Origin: Patescibacteria group bacterium
Lineage (GTDB): Bacteria; Patescibacteriota; Patescibacteriia; UBA9570
Direction: 5' to 3'
Assembly (NCBI GenBank): GCA_024277435.1
Contig: JAJRVJ010000016.1
Coordinates: 1 to 39,684, forward strand
Length of the DNA: 39,684 nucleotides
Below the pieces are notes generated by a model, which saw only the letters and a program-made list of their open reading frames with translations, did not search any database and had not been told where the DNA came from. Of this stretch, positions 1 to 7,635 are shown in pieces. The stretch's first letter is position 1; each line of letters begins with the position of its first letter. Made by a program: the position numbers and the translations under genes.

Positions 1-138
1 GATCTTTCCATAATGACTGATGAAGATATTTATGCTATACAAGAAAGGTTAAACAACCGACCTCGCAAAGGTCTTAATTATCTAACTCCTAATGAGGTTA
101 TTGCTAGAGAGGTGGGGCATTAGATTCTAGAATTCAGG
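1..138 (+). mobile_element. IS30-like insertion sequence, 3' end (partial)
   Basis: An open frame enters from the left edge and ends at TAG 121-123, giving the last 40 residues of a transposase. The stretch LNNRPRKGLNYLTPNEV matches the C-terminus of IS30-family DDE transposases (NxRPRKxLxxxTPxEV). The first 138 bases recur exactly, in inverted orientation, at 39544-39681, so the element boundary on this side is probably near base 138. The terminal bases GATTCTAGAATTCAGG are partly palindromic, as expected of an IS terminal repeat. The rest of the element, including the catalytic core, lies outside the window, so intactness and target duplication cannot be judged. Confidence 0.85.
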
Positions 139-175
139 ACCAATAAACACATACATACACTAGTGATATCAATAA

Positions 176-206
176 AATAACCCCGGGTATAAAACCCGGG
201 GTTATT
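176..206. terminator. Hairpin terminator, TATAAAA-loop family
   Basis: A perfect 12-bp stem (AATAACCCCGGG / CCCGGGGTTATT) closes a TATAAAA loop. It lies between the convergent ends of the IS30 transposase (+) and the Wzz-like gene (-). On the minus strand the stem runs into TTATTTTATTG, a modest T-rich tract. It belongs to a family of similar hairpins in this window (9885-9913, 9926-9951, 39500-39532). Confidence 0.75.
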
Positions 207-232
207 GCGCTAACATTAGCGTTTTTATATAT

Positions 233-1027
233 CTACTCGTCGCCTTTTATGTGATTATTCATAGAAATTACGTCACTATCACCAGGGTCTTCAGTAACAG
301 CCCCGAAATTCATCTCTTCATTTGGGTACTCGTCTAACACCTTGTATTTAGGTGATTCTAGTGGAAATACCGGACCAGAACCAGGTAGGGATTCATACTG
401 TATTTGCTGTCGATCGGAAACAATCTCTTTCGATTCCATTCGCAATAGAAAGAAACTATATGCCACCATCAAGCCTAAGGCGGCTGCCGCCACCCCATTT
501 AATGGGATATTTGGTTTTACTGGTTTTGTTGATGTAATAGGGCCATCAATTAATGTAATATCAACCGATTCCCCTCCTCCATGATAATCGGAAGCGCTGG
601 TTGTAAATACTTGAGCAACGCCCAGGGCAATATCTTCGGCTTTTCCTGGATTTGTTGAATACCCTTCAATAATTAATATTCCCGTTTCAGGAATCATCCT
701 TGCATCAACCTTTTCCTCCCACTGATCTTTTCGATCCTTAGCATCTACAGAAAACTCTTCTTCCGTAAGATATCCTGTCGCGATAACCTTATCTAAAAAA
801 TTAAATGTTTCAATAACATTCACTAAGTTATTACCTAATTTTTCAGCGGCCTTTTGTGATGTGTATGAATCAGCCGTTTCCTGCTGTTCCTGCACAATTA
901 ATAACTGCACCTCTGAACGATACAGTTGATCTGGTAAAAATGATAAACCCGTAACAACTACTCCGGAAATAACGGTAGCTATTAACAGTACTAGCCAGTG
1001 TTGGCGCACGAGTTGTAAATATTTCAT
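233..1027 (-). CDS. Wzz/YveK-like polysaccharide chain-length determinant
   Basis: 264 aa. The product has the layout of a polysaccharide co-polymerase: a short cytoplasmic N-terminus, a membrane segment at about residues 11-31, an extracytoplasmic domain, a proline-rich stretch (STKPVKPNIPLN) just before a second membrane segment at about 175-195, and a polar cytoplasmic tail of about 65 residues. Such proteins set the length of surface polysaccharide with a Wzy-type polymerase. No BY-kinase domain or Walker motif follows, so this is the stand-alone Wzz/CapA-like form. No polymerase or glycosyltransferase is adjacent; manC at 15 kb is the only other polysaccharide gene seen. The ATG lies about 3 nt from the start site predicted from the promoter at 1037-1065. 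Family assignment rests on topology and the proline motif. Confidence 0.7.
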   Translation of the reverse strand: MKYLQLVRQHWLVLLIATVISGVVVTGLSFLPDQLYRSEVQLLIVQEQQETADSYTSQKAAEKLGNNLVNVIETFNFLDKVIATGYLTEEEFSVDAKDRKDQWEEKVDARMIPETGILIIEGYSTNPGKAEDIALGVAQVFTTSASDYHGGGESVDITLIDGPITSTKPVKPNIPLNGVAAAALGLMVAYSFFLLRMESKEIVSDRQQIQYESLPGSGPVFPLESPKYKVLDEYPNEEMNFGAVTEDPGDSDVISMNNHIKGDE

Positions 1028-1036
1028 GATTGCCTT

Positions 1037-1065
1037 AGTATAGCAAAAAAATAGCTATAAATCAA
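1037..1065 (-). promoter_or_regulatory. Sigma70-type promoter of the Wzz-like gene
   Basis: On the minus strand TTGATT (1060-1065), a 17-bp spacer and TATACT (1037-1042). The predicted start is around 1030, about 3 nt before the ATG at 1027, so the mRNA is nearly leaderless. Confidence 0.7.
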
Positions 1066-1074
1066 GGCGGTTTG

Positions 1075-1109
1075 TAGGTAGAGACGCTCCGACGGGACGT
1101 CTCTACCTA
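1075..1109. repeat. REP-like palindrome, GTAGAGACG...CGTCTCTAC
   Basis: A 12-bp stem (TAGGTAGAGACG with its complement) plus an inner TCC/GGA stem separated by a bulged C forms a long near-perfect hairpin just after the stop of the HtrA-like gene. Neither strand follows it with a clear T tract, so it looks more like a dispersed palindrome than a classic intrinsic terminator, though it could still end the slipin operon transcript. GTAGAGACG-type palindromes are familiar repeats in several bacterial phyla. Only one copy is seen here. Confidence 0.6.
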
Positions 1110-1113
1110 GTAC

Positions 1114-2223
1114 CTATTCTAATATCGCCTCAATTTTTTTGCGTTTACCATTACGCGTAAGCGCAAATTCTATCGTAGAGCCCAACGGGGTGTTTGCCAA
1201 TATAGTTGCCAGGTCATCACTATCCGCATTTAACGACTTACCATTCATTTCTAATATAATATCACCTGGTAATAATCCGGTAGTTCCAGTAGAAATACTT
1301 ATTACCTTCACCCCACGCTTACGCACTCCGATATCTGGATCGATAGTGCGATATAGTGGTTGGTATGAAAAATCCCAACTATGATGCTCAATCTGCTCTT
1401 CTGAAAATATATCAAATAACTTCGTTGCGAGCACACTAATTGGTAGTATCTGATGATCGAGCAAATTCATACCTACAAGCAAGCCTGTGCTATCAAAAAC
1501 AGGTGAGCCGTAATATGCTTCACGACTAACGTTATCTGTTAAATAGACAAGATTATTTGCAGAAGCTGAAAACTCATTATCAGAACTAAACGCCGTATTT
1601 TCAATAATGCCCTTCGCTACCCTATCCCCACTAGTTACCGATGTAGTATAGAGCAATATCGGCTCCGCCAATGTTACGGGCGCTGTTTTAAAATCGGCAA
1701 CCGGTAATTGGGTTGCATCAATTTTTATAAATGCCACACCACTATATGGATCAATTTCAATTTGATCAGAAACAAATACGCGAGCATCATGCGTTACCAC
1801 GCTTACACTCAATACATTACCAATCGCTTCCGCAGGTACAGCTATCCAACCATCGGTACTAAGAATAATACCCTTCGCCAGCTCATTCGCCTCTTTGTAC
1901 TGTACTGTTGAACTTGCAAAAATACTTACAATAGTTTTACTTTGCTTAGCCTGGATTACTTCAATTAATTTTGCCGAATCTGAATTATCCTGAGAATCAA
2001 CAAACACAATTTCCGGACTATCCACACTTGTAATTAATAACTGCTCTGCAAATGGCCAATCTGGCGGATAATTACGGCCAACAATAGCAGAGATAAACCC
2101 AATAAACGAGCTCACTACTATAGCAATTACCATTATCCAAAAAGCATTATGGTTACGTGCGGCACGTTGCTCAGTGCGTTTAGCACGTTCGCTTGGCGCG
2201 GTTGGGATAATTTCTTTTTTCAT
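1114..2223 (-). CDS. Membrane-anchored HtrA-like pseudoprotease with PDZ domain
   Basis: 369 aa. A positively charged N-terminus and a membrane segment at about 28-48 are followed by a chymotrypsin-fold domain (about 95-275) and a PDZ domain (about 303-369, with GLLPGDIILEMNGKSL). Aligned by eye to DegP/HtrA, the triad is gone: the His position (TNxHVV) reads VPAEAI with Glu132, the Asp position (DPRSDIAL) reads DPYSGVAF with Gly162, and the Ser position (GNSGGP) reads AYYGSP with Tyr238. The frame is intact, so this looks like a maintained non-catalytic scaffold or substrate-binding protein, not a decayed gene. It is the last gene of the slipin operon, 10 nt after the previous stop. Confidence 0.7.
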   Translation of the reverse strand: MKKEIIPTAPSERAKRTEQRAARNHNAFWIMVIAIVVSSFIGFISAIVGRNYPPDWPFAEQLLITSVDSPEIVFVDSQDNSDSAKLIEVIQAKQSKTIVSIFASSTVQYKEANELAKGIILSTDGWIAVPAEAIGNVLSVSVVTHDARVFVSDQIEIDPYSGVAFIKIDATQLPVADFKTAPVTLAEPILLYTTSVTSGDRVAKGIIENTAFSSDNEFSASANNLVYLTDNVSREAYYGSPVFDSTGLLVGMNLLDHQILPISVLATKLFDIFSEEQIEHHSWDFSYQPLYRTIDPDIGVRKRGVKVISISTGTTGLLPGDIILEMNGKSLNADSDDLATILANTPLGSTIEFALTRNGKRKKIEAILE

Positions 2224-2233
2224 AGTCTTAAAT

Positions 2234-2995
2234 TTATAACCAACGTGAAGTTGCTAATACAATAACGAATGCTAATCCTGTAACAGTAACGTAACGTATT
2301 ATTGTTGCGCGATTTAACATATCCGTTACATACATACGAGACAAATGTAACAGACAATATAATGATAATGTTAACACTCCTCCACTTACATAATATGCTA
2401 CCGGCCAGAAGTGTAAGGCCCAAAATGCCTGTACCATTACAGCGCTAATCACAATAACGAACAACCATGCGCGACGTTGTGGAATTTTCTGAATCCAGAA
2501 GGTTTGCCAAATCAATACCACGGTACTTATTGCTACATATAACAATATGTAGCGCAAACGACCCACTCCAAGAATGAAAAACATCGCCGCACTTACATAC
2601 AAAAAGAATGAGGCCATAAGATTACTGTAGATGGATATATGCTCCAACGAATAGGTAATGTATTTAGCTGGCTGATACAAAAATACAGCTATATTTTTCA
2701 TGAATAAGAAATAGAGAACCAATATAATAGCTATTACCATCCATATAAACAAAGGTGACTCATGTATTAATATAAAGCTATACCCGGATAGTGTAAGTAC
2801 GAGAGGTACTATAGAAAAACCAATGTATTCCAAGCGCCATTCGGGCTTACGCATAATAACCGTTGCCACTATAGAAGTAGTAACCAGCGCAATAATAACT
2901 TGCATCCAGTTATCAGGATATTCTACGCCTACCCACAAGGTGAGTAGTATAATTATGCTGCTAATATAAGGGATTATCCGCTTTAGGATGATCAT
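2234..2995 (-). CDS. Polytopic membrane protein, unknown function
   Basis: 253 aa with roughly eight hydrophobic segments from the N-terminus (IIPYISSIIILLTLWVGV) to the end, and only short polar loops. I do not recognise a family or any catalytic motif. It starts 3 nt after the TGA of the lipoprotein gene and is followed 10 nt later by the HtrA-like gene, so it is translated from the slipin operon. A role as membrane partner of that group is only an inference from position. Confidence 0.6.
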   Translation of the reverse strand: MIILKRIIPYISSIIILLTLWVGVEYPDNWMQVIIALVTTSIVATVIMRKPEWRLEYIGFSIVPLVLTLSGYSFILIHESPLFIWMVIAIILVLYFLFMKNIAVFLYQPAKYITYSLEHISIYSNLMASFFLYVSAAMFFILGVGRLRYILLYVAISTVVLIWQTFWIQKIPQRRAWLFVIVISAVMVQAFWALHFWPVAYYVSGGVLTLSLYCLLHLSRMYVTDMLNRATIIRYVTVTGLAFVIVLATSRWL

Positions 2996-2998
2996 ACA

Positions 2999-4036
2999 TC
3001 AAAGGGTAAATTCATTACTGACGTACTGTACAGGACTTGCAATTGAATGTCCATTTTCAATAACAATCGTTTTATTTAGTCCGGCAGCGGTGGCGGACAT
3101 TATTGTTGGAAGGATATTTCCATCATCATCCACGGAAGACTCAATATAATACACCATATCAAGATGCGATGACCAGCTCACACCATATACATTCGTAAGA
3201 GCAAGTTTTGGAACATCCTTATCGATGTGTAACATCCATACCTGCGGTAGTAACGTTGTATCATTGGGGCGCACGTATATGATGCGATCGCCATTATTTG
3301 GCTCTAATTGCATCACTACGTCATTAGCGGGTTGCGTAAAGCGCAGCGATGTAAATGGCTCAACTAATTGCGTTGCAAGATTATATGCGAGCAGTGTATA
3401 TTCACCCTCATATTCTCCTTCAAATAACAGTGTTCTTTCATCGAGAAACGTGAGTGATAATATGTCATCAGTAAATAATTCGGACGGATCATCCAGCTCT
3501 GCATTGATGGTAAAATCTTGCAGTAACACCCTATTATCAGATGTAAGAAATGCTATAGCTTTACTATCTGGGGACCACGCTGCCTCTTGAATACCTTCAT
3601 GTAAACGAGTGCGTTCTAGCGTTTCCAAATCTATCAAAAATAAATTATCTACTTCTTGGTACAATAAAAATTTACCGGAATTTGCAATTTGAAGATGACT
3701 AGGTTTATTGCGGGTACCAATCACGAATGTTCGCTCGTCACTTACGAATGAGTATTTCCAAAGCTCATAATAGTCATCAGTGATCGTTCCATACATAATC
3801 TCCTCAGCGCCAGGTAACCACACAGGAGCAAAATGCTCGGTATCACTGGAACTAATATTTTTACGATTCTCACCAAACGAATCACTTACATATAAAGCTC
3901 CGTCCTGAATATACGCTATCGGATGACTTGGTAATTCCCAGGAATCTACGTTGACAACTTCTGTACTAGAAATACAGCCGGTACTGAATGCTACCGCTAT
4001 CATACATGCACCTACCGTTATCCAACGTGGAATCAT
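2999..4036 (-). CDS. TolB-like beta-propeller lipoprotein
   Basis: 345 aa. A lipoprotein signal ends in the lipobox FSTGC (Cys21), predicting a lipid-anchored extracytoplasmic protein. The mature part holds repeats of the WD40-like/PD40 type found in TolB, with phrases such as HPIAYIQDGALYVSD, FAPVWLPGAEEIMYG and EAAWSPDSKAIAFLTSD, each a propeller blade of the form W-S-PDG-k-I-a-f. No enzymatic motif is visible, so a binding or scaffold role is likely. The start overlaps the stop of the upstream small membrane gene (ATGA), indicating translational coupling. The gene ends in TGA, 3 nt before the next ATG. Confidence 0.7.
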   Translation of the reverse strand: MIPRWITVGACMIAVAFSTGCISSTEVVNVDSWELPSHPIAYIQDGALYVSDSFGENRKNISSSDTEHFAPVWLPGAEEIMYGTITDDYYELWKYSFVSDERTFVIGTRNKPSHLQIANSGKFLLYQEVDNLFLIDLETLERTRLHEGIQEAAWSPDSKAIAFLTSDNRVLLQDFTINAELDDPSELFTDDILSLTFLDERTLLFEGEYEGEYTLLAYNLATQLVEPFTSLRFTQPANDVVMQLEPNNGDRIIYVRPNDTTLLPQVWMLHIDKDVPKLALTNVYGVSWSSHLDMVYYIESSVDDDGNILPTIMSATAAGLNKTIVIENGHSIASPVQYVSNEFTL

Positions 4037-4176
4037 GCTATGGAATATCGAAGATAAATAAAGGCCAACGTTGCCGACATAAACAGCACAAGCACCGATA
4101 AAATAACCATTGCCTTCGATACATGCTTTGCGTACCGCTCTAACTTAGTAGGGATATGATGTGATTCGTTCTTCAT
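4033..4176 (-). CDS. Small single-pass membrane protein
   Basis: 47 aa from the ATG at 4176 (MKNESHHIPTKLERY...). A polar N-terminal half is followed by one hydrophobic segment (AMVILSVLVLFMSATLAFIYL). The ORF-track start at 4233 would run back into the slipin gene. The 4176 start leaves a 13-nt gap to the slipin stop and is preferred. The stop overlaps the lipoprotein start as ATGA. No family recognised; it may be a membrane partner of the slipin. Confidence 0.6.
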   Translation of the reverse strand: MKNESHHIPTKLERYAKHVSKAMVILSVLVLFMSATLAFIYLRYSIA

Positions 4177-4189
4177 AGCTATAAAATTA

Positions 4190-4978
4190 CTAATTCTTAT
4201 TACTACCATCCATGCACCTCTGCATTCCTTCAACGGCTCGTAATACCTCTAATGGTACAGCAAATATAACTGTATTGGATTGATCGGAAGAAATATCATT
4301 AATGCTGTTAAGTGTACGTAAATGTAAGGCGCCAGGAGATTTAGCAATCGTGGCAGCAGCTTTGGCTAGATTGTCGGCAGCTACTACTTCACCTTCTGAA
4401 TTAATAATTGTAGCGCGCTTTTCACGTTCAGCTTCGGCTTGCTTAGCCATGGTACGTTTTAAATTTTCAGGCAATTCAATGTGTTTTAATTCTACACTTA
4501 CTACCTCAATCCCCCATGGGTAGGTAGCTTCATCCACGATGTGACGAATTTTTTTTGCGATATCATCACGATTGGTTAATAACTCATCCAAACTTACTTC
4601 ACCTACTACATTACGCATTGTGGTTTGTGCCAACTGCGATGTAGCGTAATAAAAATCTTGCACTTCCAAAATAGCTTTTTCTGGATTCACTACTTTATAA
4701 TAAATTACTGCGTTCACGCGCACAGAAACATTATCCTGTGTAATCGCATCCTGATCTGGTACATCTACAGCTTTAATACGAATATCTACCTTGCGTATTC
4801 GTTGCAATACAGGAATAACAATCCGCCAACCTGGATCTTTAATAGATGAAAATTTACCCATTGTAAATAATAATCCCCGCTCATATTGATCCACCTGACG
4901 AATGAAGGCTGCAAAAGCAATGATGCCACTAAAAAATACTGTGGCAGCTAAGAATAAGAGTACACCAACAATTTCCAT
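4190..4978 (-). CDS. SPFH/band 7 protein, slipin (stomatin-like)
   Basis: 262 aa. An N-terminal membrane hairpin or anchor (about 3-27) is followed by the band 7 domain: QYERGLLFTMGKF, the DPGWRIVIPVLQRI segment, DVPDQDAITQDNVSVRVNAVIYYKV and TTMRNVVGEVSLDELLTNRD. An Ala/Glu-rich helix (MAKQAEAEREKRATIINSEGE) and a short C-terminal segment typical of prokaryotic slipins complete it. These proteins form oligomeric membrane microdomain scaffolds and often associate with NfeD-type proteases. No NfeD is present; instead the operon continues with a small membrane protein, a TolB-like lipoprotein, a polytopic protein and an HtrA-like pseudoprotease. The promoter is at 5006-5033. Confidence 0.88.
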   Translation of the reverse strand: MEIVGVLLFLAATVFFSGIIAFAAFIRQVDQYERGLLFTMGKFSSIKDPGWRIVIPVLQRIRKVDIRIKAVDVPDQDAITQDNVSVRVNAVIYYKVVNPEKAILEVQDFYYATSQLAQTTMRNVVGEVSLDELLTNRDDIAKKIRHIVDEATYPWGIEVVSVELKHIELPENLKRTMAKQAEAEREKRATIINSEGEVVAADNLAKAAATIAKSPGALHLRTLNSINDISSDQSNTVIFAVPLEVLRAVEGMQRCMDGSNKN

Positions 4979-5005
4979 AGCTTTTTTTTAATCATTAATA
5001 ACTTT

Positions 5006-5033
5006 ATTATAACGCGTTTATACAGAACTGCAA
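5006..5033 (-). promoter_or_regulatory. Promoter of the slipin operon
   Basis: Minus-strand TTGCAG (5028-5033), 16-bp spacer, TATAAT (5006-5011). The predicted start is about 20 nt upstream of the slipin ATG, and the leader has an A-run and no Shine-Dalgarno. The -35 directly abuts the stop codon of the upstream DUF2207 gene. Confidence 0.65.
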
Positions 5034-6977
5034 TTAGCCAGCGCTAAAACCACCGCCGCCGTAGCCGCCGCCATAAAAACCACCACCGCTAGAAAAACCT
5101 GATGAACCACCAGCCGCACCACTATAACTACCGCTTGTAGAGCTGGATCGTACAGCTGTCATTGTGGTTGTCATAGTTTTTACCATGGCTCCGGATAAGT
5201 TATCGGTAAACATACCAATTGCAAACATATCCGCTCCAGAGTATCCACTATACCAATCTGGCTCATGAAGATAAAGTTCTTCAAAATTCTTTGCCCAATC
5301 CTTTTCCACTCCAAACACCATGGCATACGGTAGCATCCGCTCGAATATTTCTGGAGTAAGATTTTGCAAACGATAACGTTCAGCATGATGTAAGTACATC
5401 TTAAGCCCCTTACTCCACTCGGTGGCATGAACACCCTCTTGAGTTCGCTTAGGCATAGTTTTGCTAAATAGCAATGTAATGATGCCATACGCCAAAATTG
5501 GTAATCCTAAAAAGTAGAGGAACGTTCCAGCCAATCCAACTACTGTAAGAATCCAGCCAATCCGACGATATTTTTTGCGTACCTTATCAGGGCTACTTAC
5601 AAACCAACCATCATCCACTGCTTGTGTATACATCATTTCACGTAGATCAGGTAAATGATTGGCAAATTTGTAGCGTAAGCTACTTAATTTCACGTTAGTT
5701 TTCTTTCCTTTCGAAAAAAATATATCCAACAGCTCGCGCTCGTACTCAACCAACGTTTTATCATTACTATATTTCTTATGCAATAACTCAAATTCATAAC
5801 TCCCTTTCCTCTTCTCTATAATTTTCATTACACCCTTTATGGCCAAATCAACCACCGTTGAAGAAATGTCCTCTAAATCTACAGTTTCATCTATCACCGT
5901 ACCTACAATACCAGGTTTCATTTCTCGATATGGTTCATATTGTGGAATAATGGTTTTTCTACCTAATGGATCACGACCTTTACGGCGCCACCGTAAAAAT
6001 AGTACTCCAAAATAAAGCACCGGTGATAAAAAGTATCCAATAACTAGCAATAATAATAACACTGCGAGTAAGCCATACCACCAGGTTATTTGTAATTTTG
6101 TATCAATGTACATATCACCCTGTTCCGGAGTTGTAAATGTTTGTTCATAGGGAGAATATCCAACGTTTGAAACAATAACGGTAAGCTCCCCTTCCGGAAC
6201 ATCCTCTGAATCACCTACATATAATGTGAGAGGCGTTACTCCTGTATACACTTCCTTAGATCCTTGCTTAATTATTACATCCGCATAATCTGGATCGCTA
6301 CTAATATGTACGCGCGGAGGATCTGGTACTGACCCCTTAGGAAATCCGGCTACGATTGTAAAATTATCATAATCACCTAACGCGTAACCCTCATAATGTA
6401 ATGTATCTTGATCCTCGATCCAATAGCTCTGCACTTCATCAAGTGTGCCATACGCGCCGCTAAACAAACGTTGTTGCAATTCATTGGTATTCACTGGTTG
6501 TGGTAGATGTACATCGGCGCTTACATTATACATTGCCACCCCTCGCGCATCAGGTACTGCGTTCCAATATAATTCATCCCACGTTGAATAATTATTTATC
6601 ACATTGTGAGCTGTATACGAAATTGTCCAATATCGCTCAATATCTGTACTGTTATGATTAACAGTAACTGAGGTTGCATAACCGCTATCTACTATCTCTG
6701 ATAGATCTGTTACATCAACATTGTTTAAGTGATCATATACAGTGATATCACTAATAGTCATGCCACCCGGTGTAGCAATATCACGTGTAAACCAACTAAA
6801 AGAGCCTGTAAATGAAATGCCAAAATATTCATCAATCACTGCATCTCCATCGCTTGTGATATTGATATCACTATTCCATTCTGTAAAATAAAACGATTTG
6901 TAATCCTGTGCTTGAGCTACACTCGGCAGAATACTGGCAAATAGTATTGCGATGGCCGTAAGCCAGCGAAACATCAT
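5034..6977 (-). CDS. DUF2207 membrane protein with Gly-rich tail
   Basis: 647 aa. A signal peptide (cut near AQA-QDYKS) precedes an extracytoplasmic DUF2207 domain. A PEGA-like module follows at about 225-300 (PDYADVIIKQG... TPLTLYVGD... GYSPYEQTF), then a membrane segment (WWYGLLAVLLLLLVIGYFL) and the cytoplasmic block typical of DUF2207 (GRDPLGRKTIIPQYEPY, with LAIKGVMKIIE). Two more hydrophobic segments lie near 470-505. The C-terminus is very Gly/Ser-rich (GGGFYGGGYGGGGFSAG), another feature of this family. Function is unknown. The start shares its A with the stop of the upstream wHTH gene (TAATG), so the two are translationally coupled. Confidence 0.8.
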   Translation of the reverse strand: MMFRWLTAIAILFASILPSVAQAQDYKSFYFTEWNSDINITSDGDAVIDEYFGISFTGSFSWFTRDIATPGGMTISDITVYDHLNNVDVTDLSEIVDSGYATSVTVNHNSTDIERYWTISYTAHNVINNYSTWDELYWNAVPDARGVAMYNVSADVHLPQPVNTNELQQRLFSGAYGTLDEVQSYWIEDQDTLHYEGYALGDYDNFTIVAGFPKGSVPDPPRVHISSDPDYADVIIKQGSKEVYTGVTPLTLYVGDSEDVPEGELTVIVSNVGYSPYEQTFTTPEQGDMYIDTKLQITWWYGLLAVLLLLLVIGYFLSPVLYFGVLFLRWRRKGRDPLGRKTIIPQYEPYREMKPGIVGTVIDETVDLEDISSTVVDLAIKGVMKIIEKRKGSYEFELLHKKYSNDKTLVEYERELLDIFFSKGKKTNVKLSSLRYKFANHLPDLREMMYTQAVDDGWFVSSPDKVRKKYRRIGWILTVVGLAGTFLYFLGLPILAYGIITLLFSKTMPKRTQEGVHATEWSKGLKMYLHHAERYRLQNLTPEIFERMLPYAMVFGVEKDWAKNFEELYLHEPDWYSGYSGADMFAIGMFTDNLSGAMVKTMTTTMTAVRSSSTSGSYSGAAGGSSGFSSGGGFYGGGYGGGGFSAG

Positions 6978-7543
6978 TATGATTTTAGATTTAGTTTATC
7001 TACCACAACTACTTGTGGGCTATTTAATAATGTAAATAGGAATTTATCGGTAACATCTTTACGATAATTAAACTCGGTTGAGCTCATTAATGTGTAGCGC
7101 AACTCTCTGCCAAATTGTGTGTTAAATTCTTCCAGAAGATTTTTTAGGTGTTTTTTGGGTAGTGAACCAACGATAAATATATCAACAGCACTAGACATAT
7201 CATCAACGAAGTATCCCATTAACGTAAGATGCTGGATATGCCCCATATCTTGTAAACGACCGATAAACTGTTTTTCTAAGGTTAAACGCGATTTAAGAAT
7301 CAGCGCTTTTAATTCTGGATATAAGCTAAAATCTATATCAACTCTGTAATACTTTTTTCGCTGCTTGGTTTCAGATTTAAGCAAACCAAGCTTCTCTAAA
7401 TGAGATAGTTCTCGACGAACCGAATTGATATGCTCATTCACGCGGCGAGTGAGCTCTCTAACAAAAAACTCATCGTGCGGATGGGTAAGTAATAACCGCA
7501 ACAGTTTAACTCGAGTTCGTGAACCAAATAAGTGATCAAGCAT
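6977..7543 (-). CDS. Winged-helix regulator with degenerate nucleotidyltransferase-like domain
   Basis: 188 aa. Residues 1-70 form an ArsR-like winged helix (LFGSRTRVKLLRLLL... FVRELTRRVNEHINSVRRELSHLEKLGLL... KYYRV). The C-terminal part resembles a minimal nucleotidyltransferase fold in which the GS..RG...D.D signature is eroded to LMGYFVDDMSSAVDIFIVG, so catalysis is doubtful. It lies first in an operon with the DUF2207 gene and diverges from the propeller gene at 7636, so it plausibly controls both. The ATG is about 5 nt downstream of the predicted start. Confidence 0.7.
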   Translation of the reverse strand: MLDHLFGSRTRVKLLRLLLTHPHDEFFVRELTRRVNEHINSVRRELSHLEKLGLLKSETKQRKKYYRVDIDFSLYPELKALILKSRLTLEKQFIGRLQDMGHIQHLTLMGYFVDDMSSAVDIFIVGSLPKKHLKNLLEEFNTQFGRELRYTLMSSTEFNYRKDVTDKFLFTLLNSPQVVVVDKLNLKS

Positions 7544-7554
7544 ATCTGATGCAG

Positions 7555-7582
7555 ATTATAACCTATTTTCCTTGAAATCAAA
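7555..7582 (-). promoter_or_regulatory. Promoter of the wHTH-DUF2207 operon
   Basis: Minus-strand TATAAT (7555-7560) with an upstream TTTGAT (7577-7582) at a 16-bp spacing. The start site falls about 5 nt before the ATG at 7543. It lies back to back with the plus-strand promoter at 7600-7628. Confidence 0.65.
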
Positions 7583-7599
7583 AATTGTTCAACGAGTCC

Positions 7600-7628
7600 T
7601 TGCCCATTTATTGGTTTTTCAGTATAAT
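7600..7628 (+). promoter_or_regulatory. Promoter giving a leaderless mRNA for the propeller gene
   Basis: TTGCCC (7600-7605), 17-bp spacer, TATAAT (7623-7628). The +1 falls at or next to the ATG at 7636. The TTG start at 7585 used by the ORF track lies upstream of this promoter and is rejected. Confidence 0.75.
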
Positions 7629-7635
7629 TGGTGGT

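Noticed and set aside
2996-3001. TGA as a sense codon (recoded UGA, as in Gracilibacteria), which would fuse the lipoprotein and the next membrane gene
   Set aside because: TGA ends lysX, manC, the small membrane gene and others in typical ATGA overlaps, and no conserved protein here contains an internal TGA.
7585-7635. TTG start at 7585 for the propeller protein
   Set aside because: It lies upstream of a clear promoter whose +1 falls at ATG 7636.
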